A DNA stretch of 64,000 nucleotides from Carallia brachiata (lineage: Eukaryota; Streptophyta; Magnoliopsida; Malpighiales; Rhizophoraceae), in contig JADCRB010000111.1 of the NCBI GenBank assembly GCA_021464245.1, forward strand, positions 62,001-126,000. Direction: 5' to 3'. Below the pieces are notes generated by a model. It ran no database searches, was not told the origin of the DNA, and worked only from the letters and a program-made list of their open reading frames with translations. Of the stretch, positions 1 to 12,400 are shown in pieces. Each line of letters starts with the position of its first letter. The first letter of the stretch is position 1. The translations under genes were made by a program, and so were the position numbers.

Positions 1-2
1 CT

Positions 3-410
3 TTCCTTGGTAATAGTCTTATTTCCCAGCGTACAAAGAAACAAACCATCATTTCTCATTCTACTGCTAAAGCTGAATACCGGTCTATGGCTTTCACTAC
101 TTACGAATTAATGTGGCTTAAATCATTACTTGCTGATTTGGGGATCTCTCATGTTCAACCAATGACCCTTTAATGTGATAATCAAGCTGCACTTCACATT
201 GCTGCCAACCCAGTTTTTCATGAGCACACCAAACATATTGAAATTGATTGTTACGTTGTACGTGAAAAATTACAAGTTGGCATCATTCAAACTCGATTTG
301 TTAGCAGTGATCACCAACCGGCTGACCTTTTTACTAAATCTTTAAGTCGTGATCAATTCATTTATCTCATGGGCAAGTTGGGCGTTACAGATCTTCACAC
401 GCCAACTTGA
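3..410 (+). pseudogene. Ty1/copia retrotransposon, 3' end of pol (RNase H), inactivated
   Basis: Reading the + strand from base 3 gives the C-terminal RNase H part of a copia polyprotein. Recognisable stretches are SLISQRTKKQTIISHSTAKAEYRS at the start, the CDNQAA motif, [16 protein letters not shown], and ADLFTKSL near the end, in the order usual for copia elements. An in-frame TAA at 171-173 falls just before CDNQAA, so the frame is broken. The frame ends with TGA at 408-410 and runs straight into a purine tract (407-417), the usual priming site next to the 3' LTR. The element enters from outside the window, so its 5' part is not visible. It is a dead copy and says nothing about neighbouring gene function. 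Family assignment is firm. Confidence 0.88.
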
Positions 411-690
411 GGGGGAGCATTACGGGCCAGTAACTAGCCAACTAGTAGTAAACACAATTCTTGTGAATTAAATGAAGAGCACAAGGTCAAGATTTATGCT
501 ACTCGCATGTAGTATAAAACAACAACTAGGATCCTTGTAATTATTAGTAGTTTTTTGTTTCATCAAAGATAGTCGACTACATTTATTAAGTGAAATTATT
601 GTAGATTCTTGATATATATATTTGTACCATTACTATTCAAGTTCTGCAGGTAATAAAAACTAAGATCATTCTTCCCTTGTAATATCTTCT
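411..690 (+). repeat. Probable 3' LTR of the copia element
   Basis: The bases after the polypurine tract GAGGGGGAG are noncoding and end near a stretch (about 640-690) rich in AATAAA-like and TTGTAA motifs, as in short copia LTRs. The right boundary is a guess: at about 690 the sequence becomes a repeat that also occurs at 7437. No matching 5' LTR lies in the window, so the ends cannot be proved. Confidence 0.4.
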
Positions 691-1310
691 ATTCTTATAG
701 AAACAACGTTGACAATCTGCTTAAATAAGTAAATGAGGTTAGCGACGGAAGGAAAGAAGAGTCTTATGTTTCCGTGTCTGTCCAACAGTATCGTGGTTTC
801 GAAGATGTATTATTCTCCATCTCTTTTTTTTTTTTTTTAGGAATTTATTCTCCATCTCTAATAAGCAAGTAATTAGTGAAAAAAAAAAAAACATGGAAAC
901 AACTGCACGGAAAAAAAGCAAGTAATTAGTGAAAAATTATGGTTTGAGTTGTGGTAGCATAAAAACAATTGCATGTAACATTCTTGTGCTTCTCTCATAA
1001 TATTTTTAGTCACCTTTAAGAAGAAATAGACATGTAGTTTATTTAATAAAATTTAATTTTTTTTTTTAAAGTCAATCTTCTAATAACTTATATCAGTGAG
1101 TGTTTATATATGACTCAATAAAGATATGCGAGCTGATTTTTCTCAATTAAGAAATTTAACAAGATTTACACAATCGGTCTACGTTGCTTGGAGTGATTTG
1201 GCAACATGTCCGAGATATATTTCTTGGCAATATTGGAAGCCGCATCGACAATCTGTCTAAATAAGGCAATGAAATTAGAGAGGAAGGGAAAGAACAGTCA
1301 TATGCACTAG
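691..1310. repeat. P450-flank repeat, copy 1 plus start of a second unit
   Basis: About 545 bp here match 7437-7965 along almost the whole length, beginning GACAATCTGCTTAAATAAGT and ending GGTGATTTGGCAACATGTCC...TTCTTGGCAA...GAAGCC. At about 1235 the head of the unit starts again (CGACAATCTGTCTAAATAAG) and runs to about 1310, so units once stood in tandem. The tail motif (GGTGATTTGGCAACAT ... TTTCTTGGCAA) also occurs at 6236-6290, just upstream of the P450 start. I infer that these are remains of upstream regions of once tandemly duplicated P450 genes. Confidence 0.7.
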
Positions 1311-2370
1311 ATTATGAAAGTCTGAAAAATAGAAAAATCTGAATGAATGGAATTCGAGCATTTGTTGGTCATTCAAAAACTAAAAATTCTTATTTTTTCC
1401 AAAAAAAAAAATTCCTAACAATAAAATCGGTGGCACTTCCTTGAAAGTGTTCGAACATACCCTCCAGAGGTTACGTCCAGCACAAAATCTTAATCCTTTC
1501 ATTTTATTTTATTTTTTCATTTTATGTTTCTACAAAAAAGAAATAAATGAGGTTTATAGCCTAGGATGTACGGACATGGATAAAACACGACACAGATACG
1601 AGAATACGAAACTTTAAGAAAATTAGGACACGGACACGAAAACTCTAAGAAATTAGGACACAGACACGACGTGAATACGATTATAAAATATATTAAATGT
1701 TATATATGTATATATTTAATTTGAATATTTTTAATAAATTTAAAATTTTTTCTACATTTAGTTCATCATAATAATAATTATAGTTTTTTATGCTATAATT
1801 TGTATTTTCACGATTTAAAAAAATATTATGCGTACGTGTGTGTGTGTGTGTGTGTGTGTTTGCGTGTGCATAACAAAATATTTGAGCAAATAATATATGT
1901 GTGTATAATATATTAAATAAAATATTAAATGCATATAAAGATATATAACATGTGTATTAGAGGTGTCCGACATGTGAATTAGAAGTGTCTGACATGCGTG
2001 TCCGAATTTTTTTTTTAATTTTTTTGTTGGATACGTTTCGGAGTATCTGATACATATCTGAAGAGTGTAAGATGAATATCATATCCGACACATGTATTCG
2101 ATACGGACATTCATTATTTTAGAAATGTCTATGCAACCTAATTTATAGCTAAAGTCCAAAGTGAATAAAAAATGGGCCTTGGAATTAATCGTAATCCAAA
2201 AATGGGCCTCGGTTACGAAAATAGGGCCTGGGAAATATGTGGATGTTGTGGGACAGGGTTCTGGGCTTTCTGGCTGAAGTAAGACTCGTTTTGATAGAAG
2301 AGGAAAAGATGGTGGATTTACCCAAAAAAAAAAAGGAAAAAAAAAAATTAAGGACCGGAAGAAAAATATG
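1311..2370. other. AT-rich intergenic stretch
   Basis: No gene is supported. The stretch holds a GT microsatellite (1835-1859) and a section at about 1560-2110 with repeated words such as ACACGGACACGA and GACATG..TCCGA. These look like an old repeat, but I cannot name a family. Confidence 0.5.
1835..1859. repeat. (GT)n microsatellite
   Basis: An almost pure GT run of about 12 units, useful as a marker. No function is indicated. Confidence 0.9.
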
Positions 2371-2543
2371 CGAAAGAATTTTCAGAACGCAATTAATTAA
2401 AAATTGTTTATAATTATATGAATTTATTATACAACGAAAGAATAGTGATTTTTTTCTTTTTTTTATTGTATTTGTAATTAATACAGTTGTACAATAAACT
2501 TAACAAGTTGTATTATGAAAATTTCTACCGTAAATTTCTTTCG
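2371..2543. mobile_element. Small MITE with CGAAAGAATTT ends, copy 1
   Basis: The segment begins CGAAAGAATTTT and ends with its inverse AAATTTCTTTCG. The interior (GCAATTAATTAAAA..TTGT, ATTATAC..AACGAA, TTGTAATTAAT) matches 23711-23872 in the same orientation. Both copies are about 165 bp. A clear target-site duplication is missing in both, so the superfamily is not assigned. Confidence 0.6.
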
Positions 2544-3649
2544 ATCATCCAATAGTATCCAAAAAAAAAATTACAAGAATATTTGACATCTCTGCAATTT
2601 CTTTTCAACAACATTTTGGTCTTTAAGATTTTGATATTGAAACATACATGTTATAATACGACGGTTTTTTGATACGAGTCAAGTTAACTCAATATTTAAT
2701 GCGAGTGAAAAAAATTGAAATGCAATTGAGATTAAAAAATAGTGAATAAAATTTGTGTGGCTCAAAAATTATGTATTTGCTATATTTAAAAAAAAAAGAT
2801 TGAATCAATATAGCCAGACTAATTGCATAAATTTTATTCAGTGGAGGACTCTTCACAATCTGTGTCCAATGGGATTTTAATTTGCTAAGAATTAATCAAC
2901 ACTTCCATAGCTACACCGAACCCAATGATTTGAAAATAGCAAATGGAAAAAAACGAAAATGTTTTTTTTTTTTACCGAAGAAAAATCACCTCGCAAGCAT
3001 ATCAATGATCAGATCTTTAAGCCAAAACCGAGTTTTTGAAACTCATTGCCATCCTCATTCAACTTCTCCCATAGGGAGAACCCACCATCAAAGTACTACT
3101 CGGCCTAAAGTGGGCCTCCTCTGAGCGCGACCAAAAGATTGTCGAGTTTGAAATCTACGCCGAACACTATAACTGCCTAAGGCAACGTCCCAGCACATTG
3201 GCCAAGAAACACTAACTCGAGGACTCAAGCTTAGGTCGCAACTGGGAGAAATGTCAAGTTACCACTAGGCTGCCACCTCCGATGGTGAAAAAAAAAACAA
3301 AAATGTTCAGTGCATGAGAAACATACCAAAAGTATTAAATAATAATAAAATAATGGGTTTTTAAAAAAAATTCTAAAAGAAATTTTTTTAGTAAATCTCG
3401 TTTAATATTTATATTTTATATTTAAAGTAACATTTATTTTTATTTTTATTTTAATTTAAAAAAATCAATATTATATTATTTCGAAATATTGCTTGGTGCT
3501 CCTAAAAGTGCCATTTTTTTAAAATCTTTATGATTCATAAATTCTCTCTTTGCAAATCCTCATAACAAAGAGCTTTCTTTATTATAAGGCTGGTTCAGCT
3601 AGTAACCAGCAAACTCTTAAAAACAGGACAAATGGATCCAAAGCAGCCA
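2544..3649. other. Intergenic DNA downstream of the P450
   Basis: Nothing codes convincingly. At about 2980-3290 the composition is more balanced (many CTCGAG-, CCAAGA- and CCTCC-type words) than in the surrounding AT-rich DNA, and an 80-codon open frame there matches no family I know. It may be a retrotransposon scrap. Confidence 0.4.
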
Positions 3650-5972
3650 TTAGGCGTCAAAGGGCTTCAAAATGACAGGAAGTCCAAATTGGGGCACCAC
3701 GGTAATTTCACCAATTGGGGCATGCTTATACTCAGGAGCTAGTGAAAATGAAAACCTCTGCAGAATTAAGGCCAGCACCGTCTTGGCTTCCAGCATTGCG
3801 AAATTCTGGCCAATGCAGATTCTTGGACCCATTGAAAAAGCCATCAAAGAATTTGGGTGCTTTGCAGCTTGGGACACCCCATTCATGAACCTCAGTGGAT
3901 TGAACTCGTCCGCATCCTCTCCCCACAATTCTTTGCTCCTGTGAATCATGGCCTTCAATATCGTTACACATGTGTTTTTGGGTATAAAAATGTTGCCCAG
4001 CTTCATATCTTCTGTTGTCTCTCTTGTTGCCTCCGCTGCCGGACCGTACAATCTCAAGGCCTCCAACAGAACCATGTTCACCTGCATCAACAAAAATGAA
4101 TTTGACAAACCAACATATCATATGCAAAGCGTGTGGAAATGCCTCGTGTCGGGGGCAAAGAAAAAAAAAAGGTGGAAATGGTCTGGAACTTTGTTTTATG
4201 GACCAGTTTTAACTTTGATAGCATGTTGGCATCAGGAATTTTCATCCCACATTCTGTCAACACTTCTTGTCTGACTTTGACTTGCCATTCTTGATGTGAG
4301 CTTAATAAGAAAATGGTCCAAGTTAATAAATTGGCGTGGTCTCGTGCCCGGCAAAGAAGAACTTTTACACTCCTCATGATTTCATCCACGTTCAACTTGG
4401 GATTATTTTGGGTATCAGGAGCTTTTAAGGCTTTAATCATTAAACCGAGTAGATCGTCTCCATAGTCTTCTGATGACTTCAACCTCTTTTCTATGACTTG
4501 TCTAAGTGATTCCTTTATTTTCCTGTCTAGCTTCCATATATGACGATTTGATCGAGTAGGAAAATACCTGCATAAGACATATAGTAATGGGTTAATTAAT
4601 GGGAAAAAAATAAGTAATTTGGATGAGAGATTTCTTTGGAAGATGAAAATTACTGGCTTCCAGGGATGAACATGTTAATCTCTGAAACTGCACAACATTT
4701 TTTAAGCTCTTTCATTGCTGCAAAGGCTTCTTTCGCGTGACTATAACTGCTACCAAAGGCTGTACAAGCAATTATATCAGCTGTAAGCTTTTGAAATTCT
4801 TGGTCCATAAAAATCTTGGCGCTTCTGTTCGCAGCTGCAGTGATCATACTTTGCCATTCGACAAGCATATTTGCTGCAGATTCTGCCATTATCTTTACCA
4901 TCTCCTGAAAAAATCAATAGTAATAAATAAGGAAATTAACTCAACATACAAAAAAAAAAAAAAACTTGAAACTTCGCACAAGGAGTTTCAAAGAGTTCCA
5001 AAGTGATATAACGTTGGATGATAAAATTTAAAAAAAAAAAAAGATAAATTGTTAGGTATCGTTAAACACTATCAACTTCTATTCTAGTTTGAATTATTAG
5101 AGTTGACAAGTATGAGACCTTCAGCTTGTCGGTAGTAAAGGCAGGATTCATAATCCTTCTATGCCTGGCCCACTCCGATCCATTTATCATAGCCAATCCA
5201 TTCCCTGTTAGTCTTAATAGCATTGGTCTGATCTTGATTTTGACGTAAAAATCGAACTTGTTTGATAGTATTTCTTTAGCTTGCTCGGGGTCCGAAATTG
5301 TGAGTTTTGGCTGCATTCCATGCCAAAATAGCATTGTCCCTCCTGCGGTTTGTAAAACTATATTGTAAATAACACTTCAATAGCTAACAGTAAATCATAG
5401 AACATATTAATTAAAACATCATGGATTTTTCGATTTGGAACTTGCTATAGGTACTGAGGTACCTGTACTGACTCAATATAATATTAGTTTTTTTTTTATA
5501 AAACTAAAATTTAAATTTAGATGAGTATTATTTTGAATGAAATTTTTTTTTTAACAGTACAATAAAATATTATATTTTAATGAAGTTGTATACCTAATTG
5601 TTGTAACATTTCCCTTTCGATTTTTGCAATTAAAAACTAAAACCTTTACATTAACAGTGAGAGGGGGAAAGTGTGGAGGAAAAAACTAACCATATTCTTG
5701 AGACCATTTGAAATAGTGGGGAACAACTCTTTGCAGGATATCATTAGAGTTGGCATCCAAATCCAAAACCATTTGATATGCTTCTTGCGTCAGCTTCTTT
5801 ATCTCATCAAGAGAACCAGACACAACTTGTAAGGTTGTCCTCTAATGCCTTGCTTCTCAAATGTTTTGGTCAAGATATATGGCCTCCACACAGCAATCTT
5901 AAACACTTTCCAAATTTCTGTAATGAGAACAACTAGTAGAGCTACCAGTATAAGGCCGAATAAAGCACCCAT
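3650..5972 (-). pseudogene. CYP709-like cytochrome P450 with disrupted frame
   Basis: Five exons on the minus strand (5972-5691, 5342-5119, 4904-4654, 4567-4204, 4081-3650), all with GT-AG introns, encode a CYP72-clan P450. An N-terminal membrane anchor is followed by GIRG-type proline-rich DNA, a C-helix WARHRRIMNPAF, the K-helix EALR, FNPLRF, and the heme loop [10 protein letters not shown] with its cysteine. Endoplasmic-reticulum location is expected of the family. Two places break the frame. In exon 1 one base is missing near 5830, giving an early TGA-type stop (TAA) after about 57 codons. In exon 4 three single bases are missing between about 4333 and 4375; together they restore frame but replace the oxygen-activating AGHETT motif with CRARDHA. 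The correct motif can still be read in the shifted frame. It is either a recent pseudogene or a good gene with sequence errors. The substrate is unknown; CYP709 is favoured by sequence style and by neighbours. Confidence 0.85.
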
Positions 5973-6034
5973 ATTTAGGTTGAGTCTAAAAGTTAACGAG
6001 TAGAATTCTGAAAAAATTTCTAGCTTGGCATTGG

Positions 6035-6042
6035 CTTATATA
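6035..6042 (-). promoter_or_regulatory. TATA box of the P450 gene
   Basis: TATATAAG on the minus strand lies 63 bp upstream of the ATG at 5972, a normal plant spacing if transcription starts near 6005. It supports this ATG and suggests that the gene was recently expressed. Confidence 0.55.
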
Positions 6043-6468
6043 GATGGAGTGACAATGTTGTAGACAAATGTATTTATGACACAGATAACACCATATCTTC
6101 TTTGATAAATTTTTGGTTAATGTCATTAATAACTTCCTTTTATATTCAAATTGTTGGGATAGAGGAGGGAATTCCACTACTTAAATGAGTCAACATTGAA
6201 CAGTCTTTTAAAAGAGGTTACCCTATCTTTTTTGCCTTGGTGATTTGGCAACATATTCTGGACATGTTTCTTGGCAATATAACAAGAATTCCACTATTTA
6301 GTTTAATTTTAATTCGTATAAAGGAAGTATGAAGTCTACATATCTACTTTTCTTTTGTTAAATTTAATTATTTAATAATTTATATCATTGTGTATCACGT
6401 AGTCTTCTTTAAGATTAAGAGTGAAGATACAACCGCCCGAATGCTACATCCAAATTATGCATTCAGAC

Positions 6469-7112
6469 CAATGAAGTTAGAACTGGACCGGACCGGCCGG
6501 TTCAACTGGTTAAACCGGTGACCGGTCCTAGGTCCAATCCGGTTTTAGCCTAAAAATGGGATGCGGACCGGACCGAAAAAAACCGGTCAAAAACCAAAAA
6601 AATCGATCAAAAATCGGAAAAATCGGCAAAAAACCGAACCTCAATTTAAATCAAAAAATTTTAAATTATAATTTGACCCAATACTTTATTTAAATTATAA
6701 TTAAAACTCTAATTTTAACTAAAAATTTCAATTTAGTCCTCAATTGATTAAAATTTTCAACTTAATCTTTAAAACTAAAAAAATTAATATTTAACCATTA
6801 TTTATAAATATATTATTTTTTCAATTAATTTTTATAAATTATATTTTGTTAAATATACTAATTGTAATATCCTTAATGTATGTAAATATTAATATAATTC
6901 TTAAAATACACTTTATTTTAAATATTTATTATCATTCTTATATAATATAACATTTTATATAATTATATAAGTTACATAAAAATTTAATTTTTATATATTT
7001 AATATTAAATACTGATTTTACCTATTCAACCACGATTATACCGGTCGAACCGGTTAAATCTTGAACCACTAATCTTTCTGGTTCACTGACCAGTTCGGTT
7101 CTTAAAACCTTG
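6469..7112. mobile_element. hAT-type MITE, family A, copy 1
   Basis: The 644 bp element starts CAATGAAGTTAGAACTGGACCGG and ends with the inverse of CAAGGTTTTAAGAACCG. It is flanked by a perfect 8-bp duplication, ATTCAGAC (6461-6468 and 7113-7120). An 8-bp duplication and CA-starting ends fit the hAT superfamily. The outer parts are full of CCGGTT/GACCGG words and the centre is AT-rich without coding sequence, so it is non-autonomous. Its interior matches 24441-25003 in the opposite orientation. Confidence 0.85.
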
Positions 7113-7436
7113 ATTCAGACTAAAGTATGGTACCTAAAAAATGCAACCACTTACTAATTTAGTAGAACTATATTAAAAAAATGTGAAATAAAAAATTACA
7201 AAACTAAATTCTAAAATTCAATGAGTGTTACTCTATAATTTAAAATGTATATCTTACAAGATATATGCTAAAAAAAAATTTTTTTGAAAATTTTTTTTCT
7301 TGAAAAATTCAATACGGTTACATTTTTTATACAATTGGTTGTATTTTGTAACTAGCATTCGAACAAAGCATCCAATTGCTAAGTCCAGTGCACAATCTTT
7401 GTCATAAGATTAAATTACCTAAGATTTCTCATATTG

Positions 7437-7965
7437 GAAACTACATTGACAATCTGCTTAAATAAGTCAATGAAGTTAGCGAGGGAGGGAAAGAAGTGTC
7501 TTATGTTTCCGTGCCTCTCCAAACGGTGTTGTGGTTTCGAATATTTATTATTCTCCATCTCTAATAAGCAAATAAATAGTGAAAAAAAAAAGCATAGAAA
7601 CAACTGCACAGAAAAAAGCAAATAATTAGTAAAAAATTATGGTTTTAGTTGCGGCAGCATGAAATAACTGCATGTAACATTTTTGTGTTTCTCTGGTAAT
7701 ATTTTTAATCATTCTTAAGAATATATAAATAGACATATAATTCATCTAATAAATTTAATATTTTTTTTATAATAAACTATTTAACGACTTATATTAATGA
7801 GTGTCTACTATGACTCAATGAGGATATCTAAGCTGATTTTTCTCAGTTAAGAAATTTAACAAGATTTACGCAATCAGTCTTCTAGGACTGGTCCCCTGAG
7901 TTGTTTGGGGTGATTTGGCAACATGTCCAACATATGTTTCTTGGCAACATTGAAAGCCGTTGCAG
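7437..7965. repeat. P450-flank repeat, copy 2
   Basis: Near full-length match to 691-1240: GACAATCTGCTTAAATAAGTCAATGA at the head, the shared TTATGTTTCCGTG and TATTATTCTCCATCTC blocks, and GGTGATTTGGCAACATGTCC at the tail. It sits 1.5 kb upstream of the P450 start. No P450 coding sequence is attached to it. Confidence 0.75.
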
Positions 7966-9430
7966 TCAATTATTAAAAAGAAAAATAAAAAATATACATA
8001 ATCACGAAAAATTGAAGATAAAAAATAATTACATTGTAACCGATTAATTAATTTATACATCTAAACGGTTAATATTTATTAAAAAATATTTATAGTTTTT
8101 ATTATTTTTTTACTATAAATAATAATAATTTAATTATATAAAATAATTAATTATTGTACTAGAGTGGTTTCCATCTGCATTTTAATGAAACTCAAAAGAA
8201 AACGTCTAGACCTTCATGATTGTTAAATTCCTTGATTGACTCTAATATATCTCCAATTGGCCTAAAAAGGAAAATTTGCAGACCCCAACAGATGGAATTC
8301 TAAATGCCATTGTTCAAATGTTGTACTGGACGTCATCCGATGGAATTCTAATAATTTTATGATGAAGACTATTAGCATTGTTTGCCAACTAAATTAGCGT
8401 ACAAGAAAGCAGAAGACCTCTTTCTGTTCACCAAAAACAAAAAACGTCAAGCTGTTTTGCCCTAATCCGCGGCTTCATTGTCCAGAAATGCCGTCTCGCG
8501 CCTGCCTCTGGGTATGAACCACGCATTCACAGAAGCTATTGCTCTATCTTTTTTTTTTTTTTTTTTTAAATCTATTTTCCATGAGATAGACCCAAAATTT
8601 TCCTCGCATACTAAAGCCAATGCTCCTCCTCGTACCCATAAAAAAGAAAAAAAAAAAAAAAAAAAAGGAAAGAATTTTCATTGTCATTTAGGCGATATAG
8701 AGAGAAAAAAGGAAAAAAGGCCTTTAAAGCTACTTCTTCTGAAGATTCTTGACTGTGTATACGAACAATGTAGGCATGGGACCAGAATTACACGTAACTC
8801 AGCATTGGCTTTCACTACAATTGAGAGCATAGTCAGTTAAAGAAATCAATAACGAACTCCTAAAAATAATACTAGACTGATCAAGTTTTTTTTGTAACCT
8901 GCAAACAGAGACCTACAATGATACTCACTGAGAACTGCTAGAACCTTTTGTGCCCTCTGGCAGTAGAATTCACATCAACCAAATATACCCTAATGCAAAC
9001 ATTCAGCTACAACGTGTCTCAATTGGAGCATCTTTTCCTTTGCCAACTGCAACGAAGGAGAACAACAGACCATCATGCTTTTTTGACAAGGTGAAGCATA
9101 CATACTCTAACAAGAGCAAATACACAGAGAAAGACAAGACATAAGATTACACAAGCATATTTCCAACTTAGAAAGACTCAAACTTCAGTGGGCAATCCCC
9201 AGGATTTTCCAGGTCTAGTCAACTATATTGAATATATTATTTCACAAGCCTCCGTTGAGCTGAACCACTAAGCAAAATTCATTGGGGAAAATTCCAAATC
9301 CCTACGTATGCGTGTATCTTAGTTGTCTGACCAACAGCTCGAGACCATAAATTCAGATATCACCAACAAATTAGTTTAAAGTGTCTCAGAATTGAGTACT
9401 TCTTTCTTGATGTTAACCTGCTATTAATTT
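7966..9430. other. Intergenic DNA between P450 flank and ASY3 3' end
   Basis: No gene seen. Two facing homopolymers occur at about 8549-8567 (T) and 8643-8666 (A), about 75 bp apart. The open frame over them (8478-8840) is low complexity. The part from about 9180 to 9430 is likely the ASY3 3' untranslated and terminator region, since the stop codon lies at 9431. Confidence 0.5.
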
Positions 9431-12400
9431 TCATAGAACTAGGAGCAGAATGCTTGCCTTATTCACAGCTGTGATTCTTCTTTGTGCATCGGTGAGTTTT
9501 GCCTCGATTGCTTCTTCCACTTGGATAAGAAGCCTATGATGAGATGCCTCTGCAATTATCCAATAATCAGCAAACTGAAATTAGGGCAATTTTTCACTCT
9601 GTAATGGCATCACATTGTTGCACCCCACCTATTAACCCAAAGACCAAAGGCTGAGCAAAATATCAACCAAACAATCCCAGGTCATAAAGGGCTTTATGAC
9701 ACACAAGTGATAATGCTGCCACCATTTTATTATTCCTGTGTCGTTCCAAAACATCACACAATATTTTATGTATAATTATTATCTAGCATATGCAAACAAG
9801 GTGGTGCATTGATCAATTGGTCCATCCCTTTATTTCACATCCCCAAATCCCTTGCACCCATGGAACTAATACTCATTGCAAGTCAACGGTGATTCCCTTT
9901 TATAGATAAATAGCAAGTCAACTATTTCATTTCAAATACTCAAAATCAAAACAAGGATTGAGGGAGGTCCTAATTTGTATGATATTAGGTTCAGAGATTT
10001 GGAAAATTAATAGGCGTAACATAAAATGTCCCATACTCTGCTTTTTGAGAGTTCCTTTCAGCTCATTCTGGTGCAGTTCTAGCCCATCAAGAGTGCTTTT
10101 GCAATCTTGAAGATGCTGATATAGGTCTTGTTTGAATTTGTCATTTATCAACCTCAGTTGTTCTTCTTGTTCTGCATGGAAGAAAATAATGCAGCAAATC
10201 ACCAAGTTAAAGAAGAGAAAAATCGGACACTGATGTGAAATCTATTTCAATAAGCCAAATGACCCTTCAAAGTTTAGTACATCAAGAATTTTGAGCACCC
10301 AGAAAACCTGTACCTCCTGAAATTGTAGGTAGAGATGCTTCATGACTTGTAAATGTCTAAGCAGGAAATAATTATGGTATAGATAACACCCTTCTTGCAA
10401 GCTAGCATGAATCTCAAATATTTTTGAATGCATGAGTTAAGGATTATCATCTAATGATCAATCCAGGATACTTTTGCAAGTTGTGAATAGGCTAGCTAAA
10501 CATTGATGACAATATTGCGCCATATAAATTTAATTCGTAATTATAACAATGCTGTGATGGTTGGAAGGGGTGATTGGTCGCAAAGCACACCCACCGTTAT
10601 AGGAAAATTTTTTACCAACATGAATGTACGAATAAATGAAACAGAAGTTCATCAAGCCATCCTTGACACATATTCATCACCTTGGAATCTTGTCTCCATG
10701 CGTTTTCTTTTCGATTTGCTATCACTTGTCAGCTTCCCTCTGATACATTATCAAGATCAAGCTATTACCCAAAAAATTATTATGCCCACTTACAAATGTT
10801 GTCCATTTGCAATACGTACAGGTCTGTTTGGATTTGTGACTTAATGTTCTGTAACTGGAGATTAATATCCTCAGAAATGGTCAAAGAATTTCAGATGATT
10901 TCTTTCTGGTTGCCAACTTCAATTTTTTCTTGAATTTTTCAATAGCCAAGGCAAACAGCATTGTAACCCTGTAATTTCATTGGGTCAAACCAAAATCAAG
11001 CAAGCATTATAATAATTGAGGAAAACTTAAGATCTCATCATATATCTCTGTAAGTAAACCTTTCCAATTCATCTTCATGATGCTGCTCTGAAGGCTCTGG
11101 GTTCCAATCACTTGCACTAATGCCTAAAATTTTGAGCACAGAAAACAAACTCACTAAAGAGGAAAATTAATGACAAGGACAAATGAATGAAGATGAGATG
11201 CACGTCTATGTGCCAATGTAGCTTTACCTTTTGGAGAGGGCGAGGTGGGAGAGAATTTGCTAAATACATGGCCCTCATGGCTTCGGAGCCTCTTAGTTGG
11301 GTAAAGAGTAAAATTTGACCTTTCAGGTGTTGCAGCTTCTGGTGAAAAAGTATCTCCTTCTCTAAGTCCTGCAAATTACCATTAGACCAGTCTAATCTTA
11401 ACCATCTGGATGTTCTTAGAAAGATTGAAAGTATAGAAAAGGAAAACAAGGAGAAAAGAGGATGACAAGACCAATGCATGGTGATGCCTGACACATTATT
11501 TCTGTGTAGACTGTCCAAGCTATTAATTCCATTTATCTGCTTGATAATCTCTTGAATTAATCATGTTTCACAAATATAACAACCACTCAGTAGCTGCACT
11601 CAGAATCTAGCACCAGATGCTAAACCTTGCATTCTATTCTTATGCTGTTAAAGATGATGGGATAACCGATTTTTCTGATTTGCATAAACATGAATGTGAA
11701 ATGTTCATTGTGGAATATCACTAGGCAAACAGGTAACAAGCCCCCACTTTCAATTAAAGGGCATAGGGGAGCATTATAAGGCTAAATCAGTCTTCTTTGG
11801 GCACATGTATAAATAGGCATTTGATGTGAGAAGAGAAAATACACAAATAGCATGAACAAATTCTTTGTAAGTATTCTACTATCAGTCATTACCGTTAAAA
11901 GTTGGTGATCCTTCTTCAGAGCCATCAGAGTCCCCATCTTTGGATGATGATTCAGAAAGGCCATCCTCTGCAACATTTTTTGTCTTGACAGGTGAATGCT
12001 TTCTGCATGGAGAATTTTTCATTTCCTCTGCCTGAACTTCAATAAGGAAATACAAAGGCACACTCAAACAATAATACAATAAAGTATCAAAAAACTGAGA
12101 CACTCGAAAGTATTTAATGCAGGATACAGATAATTTTGTATCAGCACTTGAGGGACAGCGATCTGCCTTTGAAAACTGCAAAGTGCTGAAGCTAGAGATG
12201 TTTCCAACAGTAAATGTTATCTCTGCTAGCTCAGAACCACGACCCTGCTCTACTTGATCAGTTTTTGGCATTAAACTGGGGGAAGAGCTAAAGACAGGTG
12301 TATCGATTTTGAACGTCGGACTTTGGAAATTTTCCTGTTTGTCTAAATTGTTGACTGTGGGATAACCAAGTCTTCTTGTGGATCACCATTTTCTGGTGAT

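Noticed and set aside
8478..8840. 120-codon frame between facing T and A runs
   Set aside because: Low complexity (Phe and Lys runs) and no recognisable domain.
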